Source: Streptomyces xanthophaeus (GTDB taxonomy: Bacteria > Actinomycetota > Actinomycetes > Streptomycetales > Streptomycetaceae). From it: a stretch of DNA of 64,000 nt. Shown here piece after piece: positions 1 through 9,161 of the stretch (the stretch's first letter is position 1; the number at the start of each line of letters is the position of its first letter). The stretch covers positions 310,001 to 374,000 of the forward strand of contig NZ_KL647132.1 of the NCBI RefSeq assembly GCF_000725805.1, read 5' to 3'. Below the pieces are notes generated by a model. It made no database searches. It worked only from the letters and a program-made list of their open reading frames with translations, and was not told the DNA's origin. Both the position numbers and the translations under genes were made by a program.

Positions 1-2619
1 CTCACCCAGGACCACCGGGTCGCCCCCTGGTGCCCGCGCTGCGGCACCGGTCTCTCCGACCACGAGCTGGCCCAGGGCTACGAGACGGTCGTCGACCCCT
101 CGGTCTTCGTCCGCTTCCCGCTGACCTCCGGCCCGCTGGCCGGGCAGGCGGCCCTCCTCGTCTGGACGACGACCCCCTGGACCCTGGTGTCCAACACCGC
201 GGTCGCCGCGCACCCCGAGGTGACGTACGTCGTCGCCACCAATGGCGAAGAGAAGCTGGTCGTCGCCCAGCCGCTGCTGGAGAAGGCCCTCGGCGAGGGC
301 TGGGAGGCCACCGGCGAGTCCTTCACCGGCAAGGAGATGGAGCGCTGGACCTACCAGCGTCCCTTCGACCTCGTCGAGTTCCCCGAGCCCGCCCACTACG
401 TCGTGAACGCCGAGTACGTCACGACCGAGGACGGCACCGGTCTGGTCCACCAGTCCCCCGCCTTCGGCGCCGACGACCTCGCCGTCTGCCGCGCGTACGG
501 TCTGCCGGTCGTGAACCCGGTCCGCCCCGACGGAACCTTCGAGGAGGACGTCCCGCTCGTGGGCGGCGTCTTCTTCAAGAAGGCCGACGAGAAGCTGACC
601 GCCGATCTCGACGCGCGCGGCCTGCTCTTCAAGCACATCGCCTACGAGCACAGCTACCCGCACTGCTGGCGCTGCCACACGGCCCTGCTCTACTACGCGC
701 AGCCGTCCTGGTACATCCGCACCACCGCCGTCAAGGACGCGATGCTGCGGGAGAACGAGAAGACCAACTGGTTCCCGGACTCCGTCAAGCAGGGCCGCTT
801 CGGCGACTGGCTGAACAACAACATCGACTGGGCGCTGTCCCGCAACCGCTACTGGGGCACCCCGCTGCCCATCTGGCGCTGCGAGGAGAACCACCTCACC
901 TGCGTCGGCTCCCGCGCGGAGCTGACCGAGCTGTCCGGCACCGACCAGTCGCAGCTGGACCCGCACCGCCCGTACATCGACGAGGTCACCTTCACCTGCA
1001 CCCACGAGGGCTGCTCGCTGGAGGCCGTACGCGTGCCGGAGGTCATCGACGCCTGGTACGACTCGGGTTCGATGCCGTTCGCGCAGTGGGGCTACCCGTA
1101 CAAGAACAAGGAGATCTTCGAGAAGCGCTACCCGGCGCAGTTCATCTCGGAGGCCATCGACCAGACCCGCGGCTGGTTCTACACGCTGATGGCGGTCGGC
1201 ACCCTCGTCTTCGACAAGTCCTCCTACGAGAACGTGGTCTGCCTCGGCCACATCCTCGCCGAGGACGGCCGCAAGATGTCCAAGCACCTGGGCAACATCC
1301 TCCAGCCGATCCCGCTGATGGACCAGCACGGCGCCGACGCCGTGCGCTGGTTCATGGCGGCCGGCGGCTCCCCGTGGGCGGCGCGGCGCGTCGGCCACGG
1401 CACGATCCAGGAGGTCGTGCGCAAGACGCTGCTGACGTACTGGAACACGGTCGCCTTCCAGGCGCTGTACGCCCGCACCTCGAACTGGGCGCCCTCCGCG
1501 TCCGACCCGGCACCGGCCGACCGCCCCGTCCTCGACAAGTGGCTGCTGTCCGAACTCCACGCCCTCGTCGGCGAGGTGACGGAGGCGATGGAGGCCTACG
1601 ACACCCAGCGAGCCGGCAAGCTGCTGTCCGCGTTCGTCGACGACCTCTCGAACTGGTACGTCCGCCGTTCGCGCCGCCGCTTCTGGCAGGGTGACGCGGC
1701 AGCGCTGCGCACGCTGCACGACGTCGTGGAGACGGTCACCCGGCTGATGGCCCCGCTGACCCCCTTCATCACGGAGCGGGTCTGGCAGGACATGATCGTC
1801 CCGGTGACCCCGGACGCCCCGGAGTCGGTGCACCTGTCGGCCTGGCCGCAGGCGGACGCCTCCGCGGTGGACCCGGTGCTCTCCCAGCAGATGCAGCTGG
1901 TCCGGCGCCTGGTGGAGCTGGGCCGGGCCACGCGCGCCGAGTCGGGCGTGAAGACCCGCCAGCCGCTCTCCCGGGCCCTGGTCGGCGCGGTGGGCTTCGA
2001 CGCGCTGTCCGCGGAGCTCCAGTCGCAGATCACGGAGGAGCTGAACGTCTCCTCCCTGGCCTCCCTGTCGGAGGTCGGCGGGTCCCTGGTGGACACCACC
2101 GCGAAGGCCAACTTCCGTGCGCTGGGCAAGCGCTTCGGCAAGGGCGTGCAGGACGTGGCGAAGGCGGTGGCCGCGGCCGACGCGGCGGCGCTGTCCCTGG
2201 CACTGCGCTCGGGCACGGCCACGGTCGAGGTGAACGGCGAGCCGGTGGACCTCACCCCCGAGGAGGTCATCATCACGGAGACCCCGCGCGAGGGCTGGTC
2301 GGTGGCCTCCGACTCCGGCGCGACGGTCGCCCTGGACCTGGAGATCACCCCGGAGCTGCGGCTGGCGGGCCTGGCCCGTGACGCGATCCGCATGATCCAG
2401 GAGGCCCGGAAGAACTCCGGCCTGGACGTCGCGGACCGGATCGCCCTGCGGTGGACCTCCGAGGCGCCCGAGGTGGTGACGGCCCTGACGGACCACGCCG
2501 CCCTGATCGCGGACGAGGTGCTGGCCACGGACTTCGCCGCCGGTGACGCGGACGCCGCGTACGGCGACCCGTTCACGGACGAGGCCCTGTCCCTGACGTT
2601 CCGCCTCCGCAAGGCGTAA
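1..2619 (+). CDS. ileS: Isoleucyl-tRNA synthetase, 5' end missing
   Basis: Charges tRNA-Ile with isoleucine in the cytoplasm. The frame is open from the first base; 872 residues are visible and the N-terminal part with the HIGH motif (roughly 170 residues, judged from the family) lies outside the window. Visible are a zinc-type WCPRCGT near residue 10, the editing-domain WTTTPWT and GTGLVHQSPAFGADD, the CWRC cysteine pair, a KMSKS-loop variant GRKMSKHLGN (about nt 1270-1297) and the C-terminal anticodon-binding region. KMSKHLGN rather than KMSKSLGN resembles the eukaryote-like IleRS2 group typical of actinobacteria, which is often less mupirocin-sensitive; that is inference. A strong hairpin follows the TAA stop. 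Confidence 0.97.
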   Translation, partial: LTQDHRVAPWCPRCGTGLSDHELAQGYETVVDPSVFVRFPLTSGPLAGQAALLVWTTTPWTLVSNTAVAAHPEVTYVVATNGEEKLVVAQPLLEKALGEGWEATGESFTGKEMERWTYQRPFDLVEFPEPAHYVVNAEYVTTEDGTGLVHQSPAFGADDLAVCRAYGLPVVNPVRPDGTFEEDVPLVGGVFFKKADEKLTADLDARGLLFKHIAYEHSYPHCWRCHTALLYYAQPSWYIRTTAVKDAMLRENEKTNWFPDSVKQGRFGDWLNNNIDWALSRNRYWGTPLPIWRCEENHLTCVGSRAELTELSGTDQSQLDPHRPYIDEVTFTCTHEGCSLEAVRVPEVIDAWYDSGSMPFAQWGYPYKNKEIFEKRYPAQFISEAIDQTRGWFYTLMAVGTLVFDKSSYENVVCLGHILAEDGRKMSKHLGNILQPIPLMDQHGADAVRWFMAAGGSPWAARRVGHGTIQEVVRKTLLTYWNTVAFQALYARTSNWAPSASDPAPADRPVLDKWLLSELHALVGEVTEAMEAYDTQRAGKLLSAFVDDLSNWYVRRSRRRFWQGDAAALRTLHDVVETVTRLMAPLTPFITERVWQDMIVPVTPDAPESVHLSAWPQADASAVDPVLSQQMQLVRRLVELGRATRAESGVKTRQPLSRALVGAVGFDALSAELQSQITEELNVSSLASLSEVGGSLVDTTAKANFRALGKRFGKGVQDVAKAVAAADAAALSLALRSGTATVEVNGEPVDLTPEEVIITETPREGWSVASDSGATVALDLEITPELRLAGLARDAIRMIQEARKNSGLDVADRIALRWTSEAPEVVTALTDHAALIADEVLATDFAAGDADAAYGDPFTDEALSLTFRLRKA

Positions 2620-2634
2620 CGGCTCCGACGCAGC

Positions 2635-2661
2635 GGCGCCCTCCCCGTCGGGGAGGGCGCC
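2635..2661 (+). terminator. Hairpin terminator after ileS
   Basis: A perfect 12-bp stem (GGCGCCCTCCCC with its complement) around a 3-nt GTC loop starts 15 bp after the ileS stop. There is no U-tract, which is usual for GC-rich actinobacterial terminators. It also separates ileS from the minus-strand tRNA-like gene. Confidence 0.75.
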
Positions 2662-2685
2662 GTTCTGCATCTGCGGGACGGAGGT

Positions 2686-2759
2686 GGGGCCGGGCCGGAT
2701 TCGAACCGGCGTCCTCCCTCCTGCGGAGAATGGCGCGACGACCTCTGCGCTACCGGCCC
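2686..2759 (-). tRNA. tRNA-like gene with aberrant anticodon arm
   Basis: The minus strand folds as a near-complete cloverleaf. The acceptor is GGGCCGG/CCGGCCC, the D stem GCGC/GCGC, the T arm GCCGG-TTCGAAT-CCGGC, and the variable loop GGAC. One more G:C pair (2760 with 2686) would give an 8-bp acceptor resembling the G-1:C73 pair of tRNA-His. CCA is not encoded. The anticodon arm is abnormal: stem ATTCT/AGGGA with two G-U pairs and an A-A mismatch, and loop CCGCAGG. That reads as anticodon GCA (Cys) but with C33 instead of U33, and the loop can close further by two C-G pairs. It may be an unassigned tRNA, a tRNA-like regulatory RNA or a decaying tRNA. It lies between ileS and divIVA. Confidence 0.6.
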
Positions 2760-2856
2760 CCCGTCTCCGGGCACCTTATGCCCCGCTCCCGGCGCCACCG
2801 CACGCGGGCCCCCCGGGAGCCCCCCCCGGCAGGGCCGCCGCGTCCGGGTACGGGAA

Positions 2857-2900
2857 CGGGCCGGGCCCGGTGCCCCCGAAGGGGAACCGGGCCCGGCCCG
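2857..2900 (-). terminator. Hairpin terminator after divIVA
   Basis: A 15-bp inverted repeat (CGGGCCGGGCCCGGT with its complement) surrounds a 14-nt loop, about 35 bp beyond the divIVA stop. It is the likely end of the dcw-divIVA transcript, just before the tRNA-like gene. Confidence 0.7.
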
Positions 2901-2933
2901 TGAGACTGCTGCCGACAGCTGCGGCGGCGACGC

Positions 2934-4142
2934 CTAGTTGTCGTCCTCGTCGATCAGGAAGCCGCGCATCGGCGACGGCGCCTGCATCGGCTGCGGTGCG
3001 TTCGGCCGGACCGGAGCCATCGGCTGGGTCATGGCCGGGGACATCTGCTGCTGGCCGCCGTAGGACGGGGCTCCGCCCATCGGGGAGGGACCGCCCATGG
3101 GGGACGGGCCGCCCATCGACGGACCGCCCATGGAGTGGCCCATCGCACCGGCCGGAGCCATCGAGGGCGACGGCGACGGCGGCAGCGAGGGGGCACCCGG
3201 GTTGCGCGGCGGGGCCAGGGAGTCGTCGGCCTGGGTCTCCAGCTGGCGCAGCTGCGACTCCAGGTAGGACTTCAGGCGCGTGCGGTACTCACGCTCGAAG
3301 CCCCGCAGGTCCTCGACCTTGCGCTCCAGCGTGGCGCGGGCGGACTCCAGGGAGCCCATCGCGACGCGGTGCTTCTCCTGCGCGTCCCGCTCCAGGGCGT
3401 CGGCCTTGGCACGGGCGTCCCGCTCCAGGCCCTCGGCGCGCGAACGGGCCTCGCCGACGATCTTGTTGGCCTCGGAACGGGCCTCCGCGATCGCCTGGTC
3501 GGCGGTCTGCTGGGCCAGCGACAGGACGCGGGCGGCGCTGTCGCCACCGGGGCCCTGCTGGGGCAGCTGCGGCTGCTGCTGGTGCATCTGCTGGCCCATG
3601 GGCTGCATCTGCTGGCCCATCTGCTGCATCTGCTGGCCCATGGGCTGCATCTGCTGGCCGAGCGGGTTCTGGCCGCCCATCGACTGCTGCTGCATCTGCT
3701 GCTGCTGGCCCATGCCCTGGGGGCCGCCCATGGGGTGCTGCTGCATGGGGCCGCCCATGGGGCCGCCCATCGGGCCGGGGCCCTGCTGGCCCTGGCCGCC
3801 GGGGCCCGGCGGGAGCTGCGGCGCGCCACCCGGCAGCTGGGGCGGGCCCATCTGCGGGTTCTGCTGCTGCGGCGGGCCGGATATGGCCGCGGGCACGGGG
3901 GCGCCGGGGCCGCGCTGGTCCTGGGGTTCCGGCTTGCGCATGCCCTGCTGCTGCTGGTTCTGCGCGGCGGCACGCGTGGCGGCGGCCAGCTTCGCGCGCA
4001 GGTCCTCGTTCTCGCGCAGCAGGCGCGTCAGCTCGGACTCGACCTCGTCGAGGAAGGCATCGACCTCGTCCTCGTCATAGCCTTCTCGGAGGCGGACGGT
4101 CGTGAACTGCTTGTTCCGCACGTCCTCGGGGGTCAGCGGCAT
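2934..4142 (-). CDS. divIVA: DivIVA polar growth determinant
   Basis: A coiled-coil scaffold that marks hyphal tips and branch sites and directs apical wall growth. The 402-residue protein has the conserved N-terminal membrane-binding domain (MPLTPEDVRNKQFTTVRLREGYDEDEVDAFLDEV). A first coiled coil runs to about residue 60, a Gln/Met/Pro/Gly-rich linker spans about 75-195, and a second coiled coil spans about 200-300. The tail is Met/Gly/Pro-rich and ends in FLIDEDDN. The long linker is typical of Streptomyces. It lies 82 bp downstream of sepG on the same strand and probably also has its own promoter. Confidence 0.97.
   Translation of the reverse strand: MPLTPEDVRNKQFTTVRLREGYDEDEVDAFLDEVESELTRLLRENEDLRAKLAAATRAAAQNQQQQGMRKPEPQDQRGPGAPVPAAISGPPQQQNPQMGPPQLPGGAPQLPPGPGGQGQQGPGPMGGPMGGPMQQHPMGGPQGMGQQQQMQQQSMGGQNPLGQQMQPMGQQMQQMGQQMQPMGQQMHQQQPQLPQQGPGGDSAARVLSLAQQTADQAIAEARSEANKIVGEARSRAEGLERDARAKADALERDAQEKHRVAMGSLESARATLERKVEDLRGFEREYRTRLKSYLESQLRQLETQADDSLAPPRNPGAPSLPPSPSPSMAPAGAMGHSMGGPSMGGPSPMGGPSPMGGAPSYGGQQQMSPAMTQPMAPVRPNAPQPMQAPSPMRGFLIDEDDN
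3588..3659. repeat. 21-bp tandem repeat inside divIVA
   Basis: Three copies of a 21-nt unit (CTGCTGGCCCATGGGCTGCAT on the plus strand, written here as one short unit with small variation) plus a partial fourth encode the Met-Gly-Gln-Gln-Met-Gln-Pro/Gln repeats of the DivIVA linker. Such repeats can expand or contract by slippage. Confidence 0.85.
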
Positions 4143-4224
4143 GTCTTCTTCACCTCTACGTAGTCGTCGGCAGTCGGCAAGACCGTATCGGGACTGTCCC
4201 CGCGCCTGCGGGGAAGCACATCGT

Positions 4225-4521
4225 TCACACGCTTCTCGCAGCGGTGCTCACGAAACTGATGAGGATGTAAACGATGATCATCAGAACGAAGAAGGACAGG
4301 TCGAGTGCCACGCCCCCGAGACGCAACGGCGGGATGAACCGCCGGAGAAGCTTGAGCGGTGGATCGGTGACAGTGTAGGTGGCCTCCAGAACGACCACCA
4401 TCGCCTTGCCGGGCGTCCATGAACGTGCGAACTGGAACACGTAGTCCATGACCAGTCGGAAGATCAGCACGATGAGGAAGCACATCAGCGCGATGTAGAC
4501 GACCTGTAGTGCGACACCCAT
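4225..4521 (-). CDS. sepG: SepG (YlmG/YggT family) membrane protein
   Basis: A 98-residue YggT-family protein with two hydrophobic segments (about residues 5-27 and 72-95) and the family motif TDPPLKLLRRFIPPLRLGGVALDLSF. In Streptomyces coelicolor SepG helps position SsgB and organises nucleoids during sporulation septation. It sits between sepF and divIVA on the same strand, which is the conserved position. The ATG start follows a purine-rich GAGAGGGAAG sequence. Confidence 0.93.
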   Translation of the reverse strand: MGVALQVVYIALMCFLIVLIFRLVMDYVFQFARSWTPGKAMVVVLEATYTVTDPPLKLLRRFIPPLRLGGVALDLSFFVLMIIVYILISFVSTAARSV

Positions 4522-4581
4522 CCCGCGCTTCCCTCTCCCCGTTTCTCGCTCTGTTCCCGGTCCCGTATCTGAAGGATCGGT

Positions 4582-5199
4582 CTAGCTTTGGTTGAAGAAC
4601 CCGCCCTCCGCGATGCGGGCCTTGTCCTCCGCCGTGACATCGACGTTAGCAGGCGACAGCAGGAACACCTTCTGTGTCACGCGTTCAATGCTGCCGTGCA
4701 GACCGAAGACAAGACCGGCGGCGAAGTCCACGAGACGCTTGGCATCCGTGTCGTCCATCTCCGTGAGATTCATGATCACCGGAGTGCCCTCACGGAAGTG
4801 TTCCCCGATGGTACGGGCCTCGTTGTAGGTCCGGGGGTGCAGCGTCGTGATGCGGTACGGCTCCCGCTCGGAGACGACCTTGGGCATGATCACGGGGGCG
4901 TTCTTCTCCAGGTTGGTGCGGTCAGGTGTGATGGATGCCACGGGGGCGATTCGCGCAGGACGTCCGTTTTCCACCGGAATTGGGATGGGCTCCCTCTGCG
5001 CCGGGGGCTGGACGGCTCGTACCGGTTCGTCCGTTACGGGCGTTTGGTGAACCGGCTGTTGGCGGCGGTCCCGGTCCCGGGCTCGCTCGGGTTCCGGCTC
5101 GGGCTCGAACTCGTCGTCGGGGTCGTACCCGGGGCTGTCGTACCGGTCGTCCTCCACGAGGCCGAGGTAGACCGCCATCTTGCGCATCGCGCCGGCCAT
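4582..5199 (-). CDS. sepF: SepF cell division protein
   Basis: A cytoplasmic protein that tethers FtsZ to the membrane in bacteria without FtsA. The N-terminus [18 protein letters not shown] is the amphipathic membrane-binding helix. An acidic, proline-rich linker covers about residues 20-110. The C-terminal SepF domain (about 115-205) contains [43 protein letters not shown] and [11 protein letters not shown]. The ATG start has GGAGG nine bases upstream. There is no ftsA in the window, in line with SepF as the main FtsZ anchor. Confidence 0.96.
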   Translation of the reverse strand: MAGAMRKMAVYLGLVEDDRYDSPGYDPDDEFEPEPEPERARDRDRRQQPVHQTPVTDEPVRAVQPPAQREPIPIPVENGRPARIAPVASITPDRTNLEKNAPVIMPKVVSEREPYRITTLHPRTYNEARTIGEHFREGTPVIMNLTEMDDTDAKRLVDFAAGLVFGLHGSIERVTQKVFLLSPANVDVTAEDKARIAEGGFFNQS

Positions 5200-5348
5200 T
5201 CTCTGAGTCCTCCGCTCTGTGGTGGATCGCCCTGTCGCAGGTGCCGCCGTGTCACGAATGTCACCAACTGCCCGCGATCCACGTGGTCTGCCCGCCCATC
5301 AGCGGGAATGACCATATTTTCTGCTGTGGTCCGACTTTCTTCGCGACG

Positions 5349-6068
5349 TTACCCGAGCCGGGGTCTCGCGCCGAGTACCGCAGTGCCGACGCGTACATGT
5401 GTCGCACCGGCCGCAACGGCCTGTTCCAGGTCTGCGCTCATCCCGGCCGACACCATCGTGGCAGCCGGATGGTCCGCGCGCAGGCGGGATGACAATTCCA
5501 CCAGCCGCTCGAACGCCGCTCGTTCGCGGCCCGCGTACGTCCCGGCCAGCGGAGCGACGGTCATCAGCCCGTCGATCCGCAGTCCCGGCGCCTCCGCGAG
5601 GAGCTCCGCCAGCCCGGCGAGCTGCTCGGGCGCAGCGCCGCCGCGGGCTCCGCGCTCCCCCGACTCGGCGTCGAGCGCGATCTGTACGAGGCAGCCGAGT
5701 TCCCGGCCGCTCTGCACGGCGGCCGCCGAGAGGGCGGTCACGAGCTTGGGCCGGTCGACCGACTGCACCTCGTGCGCGTATCCCGCCACGGAACGGACTT
5801 TGTTCGTCTGCAACTGACCGACGAAGTGCCAGTTCAGAGGCAGATCCGCGCAGGCCGCGGCCTTGGGGGCGGCGTCCTGGTCACGATTTTCCGCAACATG
5901 ACGGACACCCAGGTCCGCCAGCAGTCGTACGTCGCTCGCGGGGTAGGTCTTGGTGACCACGATGAGCGTCACCTCTTCCCGCTTGCGTCCCGCGGCGGCG
6001 CAGGCGGACGAGATACGTTCCTCCACCCGCGCGAGATTCTCCGCGAGCTCCGACTTACGATCCGTCAT
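5349..6068 (-). CDS. yggS: YggS-family PLP homeostasis protein
   Basis: A 239-residue alanine-racemase-like single-domain protein that binds pyridoxal phosphate and maintains vitamin B6 and amino-acid pools. The PLP lysine is in LIVVTKTYPASD (about residue 38), followed by HVAENRDQDA, NWHFVGQLQTNK and the phosphate-binding TMVSAGMSADLEQAVAAGATHVRVGTAVLG. It starts 3 bp after the pgeF stop, so the two are probably cotranslated. yggS genes beside ftsZ and sepF are a conserved arrangement (ylmE in Bacillus). Confidence 0.95.
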   Translation of the reverse strand: MTDRKSELAENLARVEERISSACAAAGRKREEVTLIVVTKTYPASDVRLLADLGVRHVAENRDQDAAPKAAACADLPLNWHFVGQLQTNKVRSVAGYAHEVQSVDRPKLVTALSAAAVQSGRELGCLVQIALDAESGERGARGGAAPEQLAGLAELLAEAPGLRIDGLMTVAPLAGTYAGRERAAFERLVELSSRLRADHPAATMVSAGMSADLEQAVAAGATHVRVGTAVLGARPRLG

Positions 6069-6071
6069 TCC

Positions 6072-6803
6072 TCAGTCCAACCAGACATATCCGGCAAGCC
6101 GCCCGGTCACCCGGTCACGGCGGTACGAGAAGTGGTCCCGCGACTCCAGTGTGCAGACCCCGGATCCGCGGACGTCCACCACCCCCGCCTCTGCGAGCTG
6201 CGCGTGCACTCCCGCGACCACGTCCACGGCCGGTGTCCCCCAGCTGGTCTCGGCCCGGGCGGCCGGTACCGCCTCGGCCACCGCCTCCCGCATCCCGGCG
6301 GGCACTTCGTAACAGCGTCCGCAGACCGCGGGTCCGGTCCGGGCGACGATCCGCCCCGGCTCGGCCCCCAGCGCGACCATGGCCGCCACCGCCTCGGGCA
6401 CCACCCCGGCGACCAGCCCCGGCCGTCCGGCGTGCGCGGCCCCCGCGACCCCCGCGACGGGGTCCGCGAGCAGGACCGGGGTGCAGTCGGCGGTGAGCAC
6501 TGCGAGGGCGAGCCCCCGCCGGCCGGTCACCACCGCGTCCACGCAGGGGATGTCGCTCTGCGCGCCCCAGGGTCCGTCGACCAAGGCGACGTCCCGGCCG
6601 TGGACCTGGTTCATCCAGACCACCCGGTCCGGCTCCAGTCCCAGGGACCGGGCGGCGAGCGCCCGGTTCGCGAGAACGGCGGCCGGGTCGTCTCCGACCG
6701 CGCCGCCGAGGTTGAGCTCTTCGTACGGAACGGCGCTCACTCCGCCCCACCGGTCGGTGAAGGCGAAGTGGGCGCCGCCCACGTGGTGCTGCTCCGGTGT
6801 CAC
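6072..6803 (-). CDS. pgeF: Peptidoglycan editing factor PgeF (YfiH/YlmD, laccase-like fold)
   Basis: A 243-residue polyphenol-oxidase-fold protein. E. coli PgeF corrects mis-incorporated residues in peptidoglycan precursors; older annotations call the family laccase. Metal-site motifs are [28 protein letters not shown] and CGRCYEVP. The usual HAGWRG is HAGRPG here. The GTG start overlaps the ftsZ stop (GTGA), so translation is coupled to ftsZ. Confidence 0.92.
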   Translation of the reverse strand: MTPEQHHVGGAHFAFTDRWGGVSAVPYEELNLGGAVGDDPAAVLANRALAARSLGLEPDRVVWMNQVHGRDVALVDGPWGAQSDIPCVDAVVTGRRGLALAVLTADCTPVLLADPVAGVAGAAHAGRPGLVAGVVPEAVAAMVALGAEPGRIVARTGPAVCGRCYEVPAGMREAVAEAVPAARAETSWGTPAVDVVAGVHAQLAEAGVVDVRGSGVCTLESRDHFSYRRDRVTGRLAGYVWLD

Positions 6804-8005
6804 TTCAAGAAGTCCGGGACATCCAGTTCCTCGGCCGGGCTGTCCTGGTACGGCCGGGCCGTCGGGACCTGCGGCGCGGGAGCCTGGGCCTCGGCCGGGG
6901 CCGCCTCGACGGGTGCCGGGGGCTCCTCGCGCGGGGTGACCGAGCCGAGCCCGCCGAAGGCCGGACGGACCGGCTCGGGGGCGCGGGCCGGAGCCGGGGC
7001 CGGCTCCTCGCGCTTGGTGGACGCGGCACCGATGACGTTGTCCCGGCGGGCCGGGGGCTGTCCGCCGTCGAACCCGGCGGCGATGACGGTGACCCGCACC
7101 TCGTCGCCGAGCGCGTCGTCGATGACGGCGCCGAAGATGATGTTCGCCTCGGGGTGCGCGGCCTCGCTGACCAGCTGCGCGGCCTCGTTGATCTCGAAGA
7201 GACCGAGGTCCGAGCCACCGGAGATGGAGAGCAGCACGCCACGGGCGCCGTCGATGGACGCCTCCAGCAGCGGCGAGGAGATCGCCATCTCGGCCGCGGC
7301 CACCGCGCGGTCGTCGCCGCGGGCCGAGCCGATGCCCATCAGGGCCGAGCCGGCCTCGGACATCACGGACTTGACGTCGGCGAAGTCGAGGTTGATCAGA
7401 CCCGGGGTGGTGATGAGGTCGGTGATGCCCTGGACGCCCGAGAGCAGGACCTGGTCGGCCGACTTGAAGGCGTCGAGGACGCTGACCTGGCGGTCCGAGA
7501 TGGACAGCAGCCGGTCGTTGGGGATGACGATGAGGGTGTCGACCTCTTCGCGGAGCTCGGCGATGCCGTCCTCCGCCTGGTTCGCGCGGCGCCGGCCCTC
7601 GAAGGTGAACGGCCGGGTGACCACACCGATCGTCAGGGCGCCCAGCGAGCGCGCGATGTTGGCGACGACGGGTGCGCCGCCGGTGCCGGTGCCGCCGCCC
7701 TCGCCGGCGGTCACGAAGACCATGTCGGCCCCCTTGAGGACCTCCTCGATCTCCTCGCGGTGGTCCTCTGCCGCCTTGCGACCGACCGCCGGGTTGGCGC
7801 CGGCGCCGAGGCCGCGGGTGAGTTCCCGGCCGACGTCGAGCTTGACGTCGGCGTCGCTCATCAACAGCGCCTGGGCGTCCGTGTTGATGGCGATGAACTC
7901 GACGCCCTTGAGACCGACCTCGATCATTCGGTTGATGGCATTGACACCACCGCCGCCGACACCGATGACCTTGATGACTGCGAGGTAGTTCTGCGGTGCT
8001 GCCAC
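6800..8005 (-). CDS. ftsZ: Cell division protein FtsZ
   Basis: The tubulin-like GTPase that forms the Z ring. This 401-residue protein carries the T4 GTP-binding loop [14 protein letters not shown] (about residue 105), the N-terminal [15 protein letters not shown], the T7 synergy loop region [13 protein letters not shown], a Pro/Ala/Glu-rich linker (about 320-390) and the C-terminal tail peptide ELDVPDFLK, which contacts SepF. It is preceded by a 279-bp gap with a promoter candidate, so it can be transcribed separately from upstream dcw genes during sporulation. Confidence 0.99.
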   Translation of the reverse strand: MAAPQNYLAVIKVIGVGGGGVNAINRMIEVGLKGVEFIAINTDAQALLMSDADVKLDVGRELTRGLGAGANPAVGRKAAEDHREEIEEVLKGADMVFVTAGEGGGTGTGGAPVVANIARSLGALTIGVVTRPFTFEGRRRANQAEDGIAELREEVDTLIVIPNDRLLSISDRQVSVLDAFKSADQVLLSGVQGITDLITTPGLINLDFADVKSVMSEAGSALMGIGSARGDDRAVAAAEMAISSPLLEASIDGARGVLLSISGGSDLGLFEINEAAQLVSEAAHPEANIIFGAVIDDALGDEVRVTVIAAGFDGGQPPARRDNVIGAASTKREEPAPAPARAPEPVRPAFGGLGSVTPREEPPAPVEAAPAEAQAPAPQVPTARPYQDSPAEELDVPDFLK

Positions 8006-8117
8006 GTCGAAGGCCTCTCGCCTCGAGTTACGTGTCGCCGCCTCGCGGGCCTGCGTTGCGACGACTGATGCCGAAATAGGGACGGTCCGAACGCGCCGAC
8101 CCGAACCCTCACCCTGA

Positions 8118-8145
8118 AGTTTAGGGTTAGGGGTGTGTCTGTTCC
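8118..8145 (-). promoter_or_regulatory. Candidate ftsZ promoter with WhiA-type GACAC
   Basis: On the minus strand, GGAACA (8140-8145) and TAAACT (8118-8123) are spaced by 16 bp, about 115 bp upstream of ftsZ. GACAC, the core of the WhiA binding motif, lies in the spacer (8135-8139); another lies on the plus strand at 8164-8168. In Streptomyces ftsZ is known to be activated during sporulation by WhiA/WhiB. The assignment here is inferred from motif position only. Confidence 0.45.
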
Positions 8146-8284
8146 TTGGACTCTTCCGAACAGGACACTAAGTCGACAAGTAGCGCGGGTTCAACGAACA
8201 CGCCGAACCTCCCGTTTTTCTTTTCACCCTATGTGATCACCCGTATCGCTGGCCAACCAGGGTGCGTCGCTGTTCGACTCGACG

Positions 8285-9130
8285 TCAACTCCCGGACACC
8301 GCAGGGGCGGTGGGGACGCTCACGTCGAAGTGACCGGCCTTGGGCACGGCCTTCAGGAGCGCGGTCAGCGCGCGGCCCTTCGCCTCACCCTGTTCGCCGC
8401 TCCCCCACATCACGGTCCGGCCTCCGGTGAGCTCCAGGACCACTGAATCGTACGAACCCACCTTGACCTGCACGGTCTCCTTGGAGATGGGCCCCGGGAG
8501 GCCGCCGGCGACCTGGACGGCCTCGTGCAGCAGCCGCTCCTCGTCGAAGCGGCGGGCGCTCGGGGACCGTCCCGCGTTCAATTCGAGGACCGGAACGCCC
8601 GCGGGTGCTTTCGCGACCGTGTCGAATCGCACACCCGAAGCGTCCACTTCCACGAACTTGGCGTCCTTTTTGATGAGCAGGACGGGTTTGCGTTCCGTCA
8701 CTTTCAGACCGATTCCGTGCGGCCAGGCCCGCACCACATCGACCGAATCGATGCGGGGCAGCCGGCCGCGGACCCGGCTCTCGATCTCGTCCGTGTCGAC
8801 GCTCACGAGGGGTGCGCCGACCGGGACGGCCGCGGCGGTCAGGACCTGCTCGGGGGTGAGCACCTCGGTGCCGGTGGCCGTGACCTTCTCCACGCGGAGC
8901 CAGGAGGAGCCGTAGAGGGTCCAGGTGCCCCCCGCCGCGAGGACCACCACGGCGGCGAGAGCGGCCAGCACGGGGCCCCGGCGGAGGCGTCCGCCGGGGC
9001 CCTGCGGTCCGGATCTCCCGGGATTCCCGGGCACCTTGGGAGGCTTGGAGGAGCCGGAGCCCCTCCAGGGCGACCGGCCGGGCCGATCGGAGGACGGGGT
9101 CCCGCGCTGTGCGGTCTTCGCTCCGGCCAC
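8285..9130 (-). CDS. ftsQ: Cell division protein FtsQ
   Basis: A bitopic divisome protein of 281 residues. It has a basic, proline-rich cytoplasmic N-terminus (1-55), one membrane helix (about 56-75, VLAALAAVVVLAAGGTWTLYG), a POTRA domain starting LRVEKVTATGTEVLTPEQVLTAA and the FtsQ beta domain (WPHGIGLKVTERKPVLLI onward). It lies between murG and ftsZ. In Streptomyces FtsQ is needed for sporulation septation rather than for viability. Confidence 0.95.
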   Translation of the reverse strand: MAGAKTAQRGTPSSDRPGRSPWRGSGSSKPPKVPGNPGRSGPQGPGGRLRRGPVLAALAAVVVLAAGGTWTLYGSSWLRVEKVTATGTEVLTPEQVLTAAAVPVGAPLVSVDTDEIESRVRGRLPRIDSVDVVRAWPHGIGLKVTERKPVLLIKKDAKFVEVDASGVRFDTVAKAPAGVPVLELNAGRSPSARRFDEERLLHEAVQVAGGLPGPISKETVQVKVGSYDSVVLELTGGRTVMWGSGEQGEAKGRALTALLKAVPKAGHFDVSVPTAPAVSGS

Positions 9131-9161
9131 TCCTGTGCCTCCTGCGTCCGTGCTCTGCGCG

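Noticed and set aside
1596..2798. Long open frame opposite ileS (400 codons)
   Set aside because: It is a shadow of the high-GC ileS frame, Ser/Arg-rich with no recognisable domain. The same applies to the long frames opposite or beside most genes here.
3135..4163. 342-codon plus-strand frame opposite divIVA
   Set aside because: The composition is Leu/Gly/Ala/His repeats mirroring the divIVA Gln/Met codons. divIVA itself is certain.
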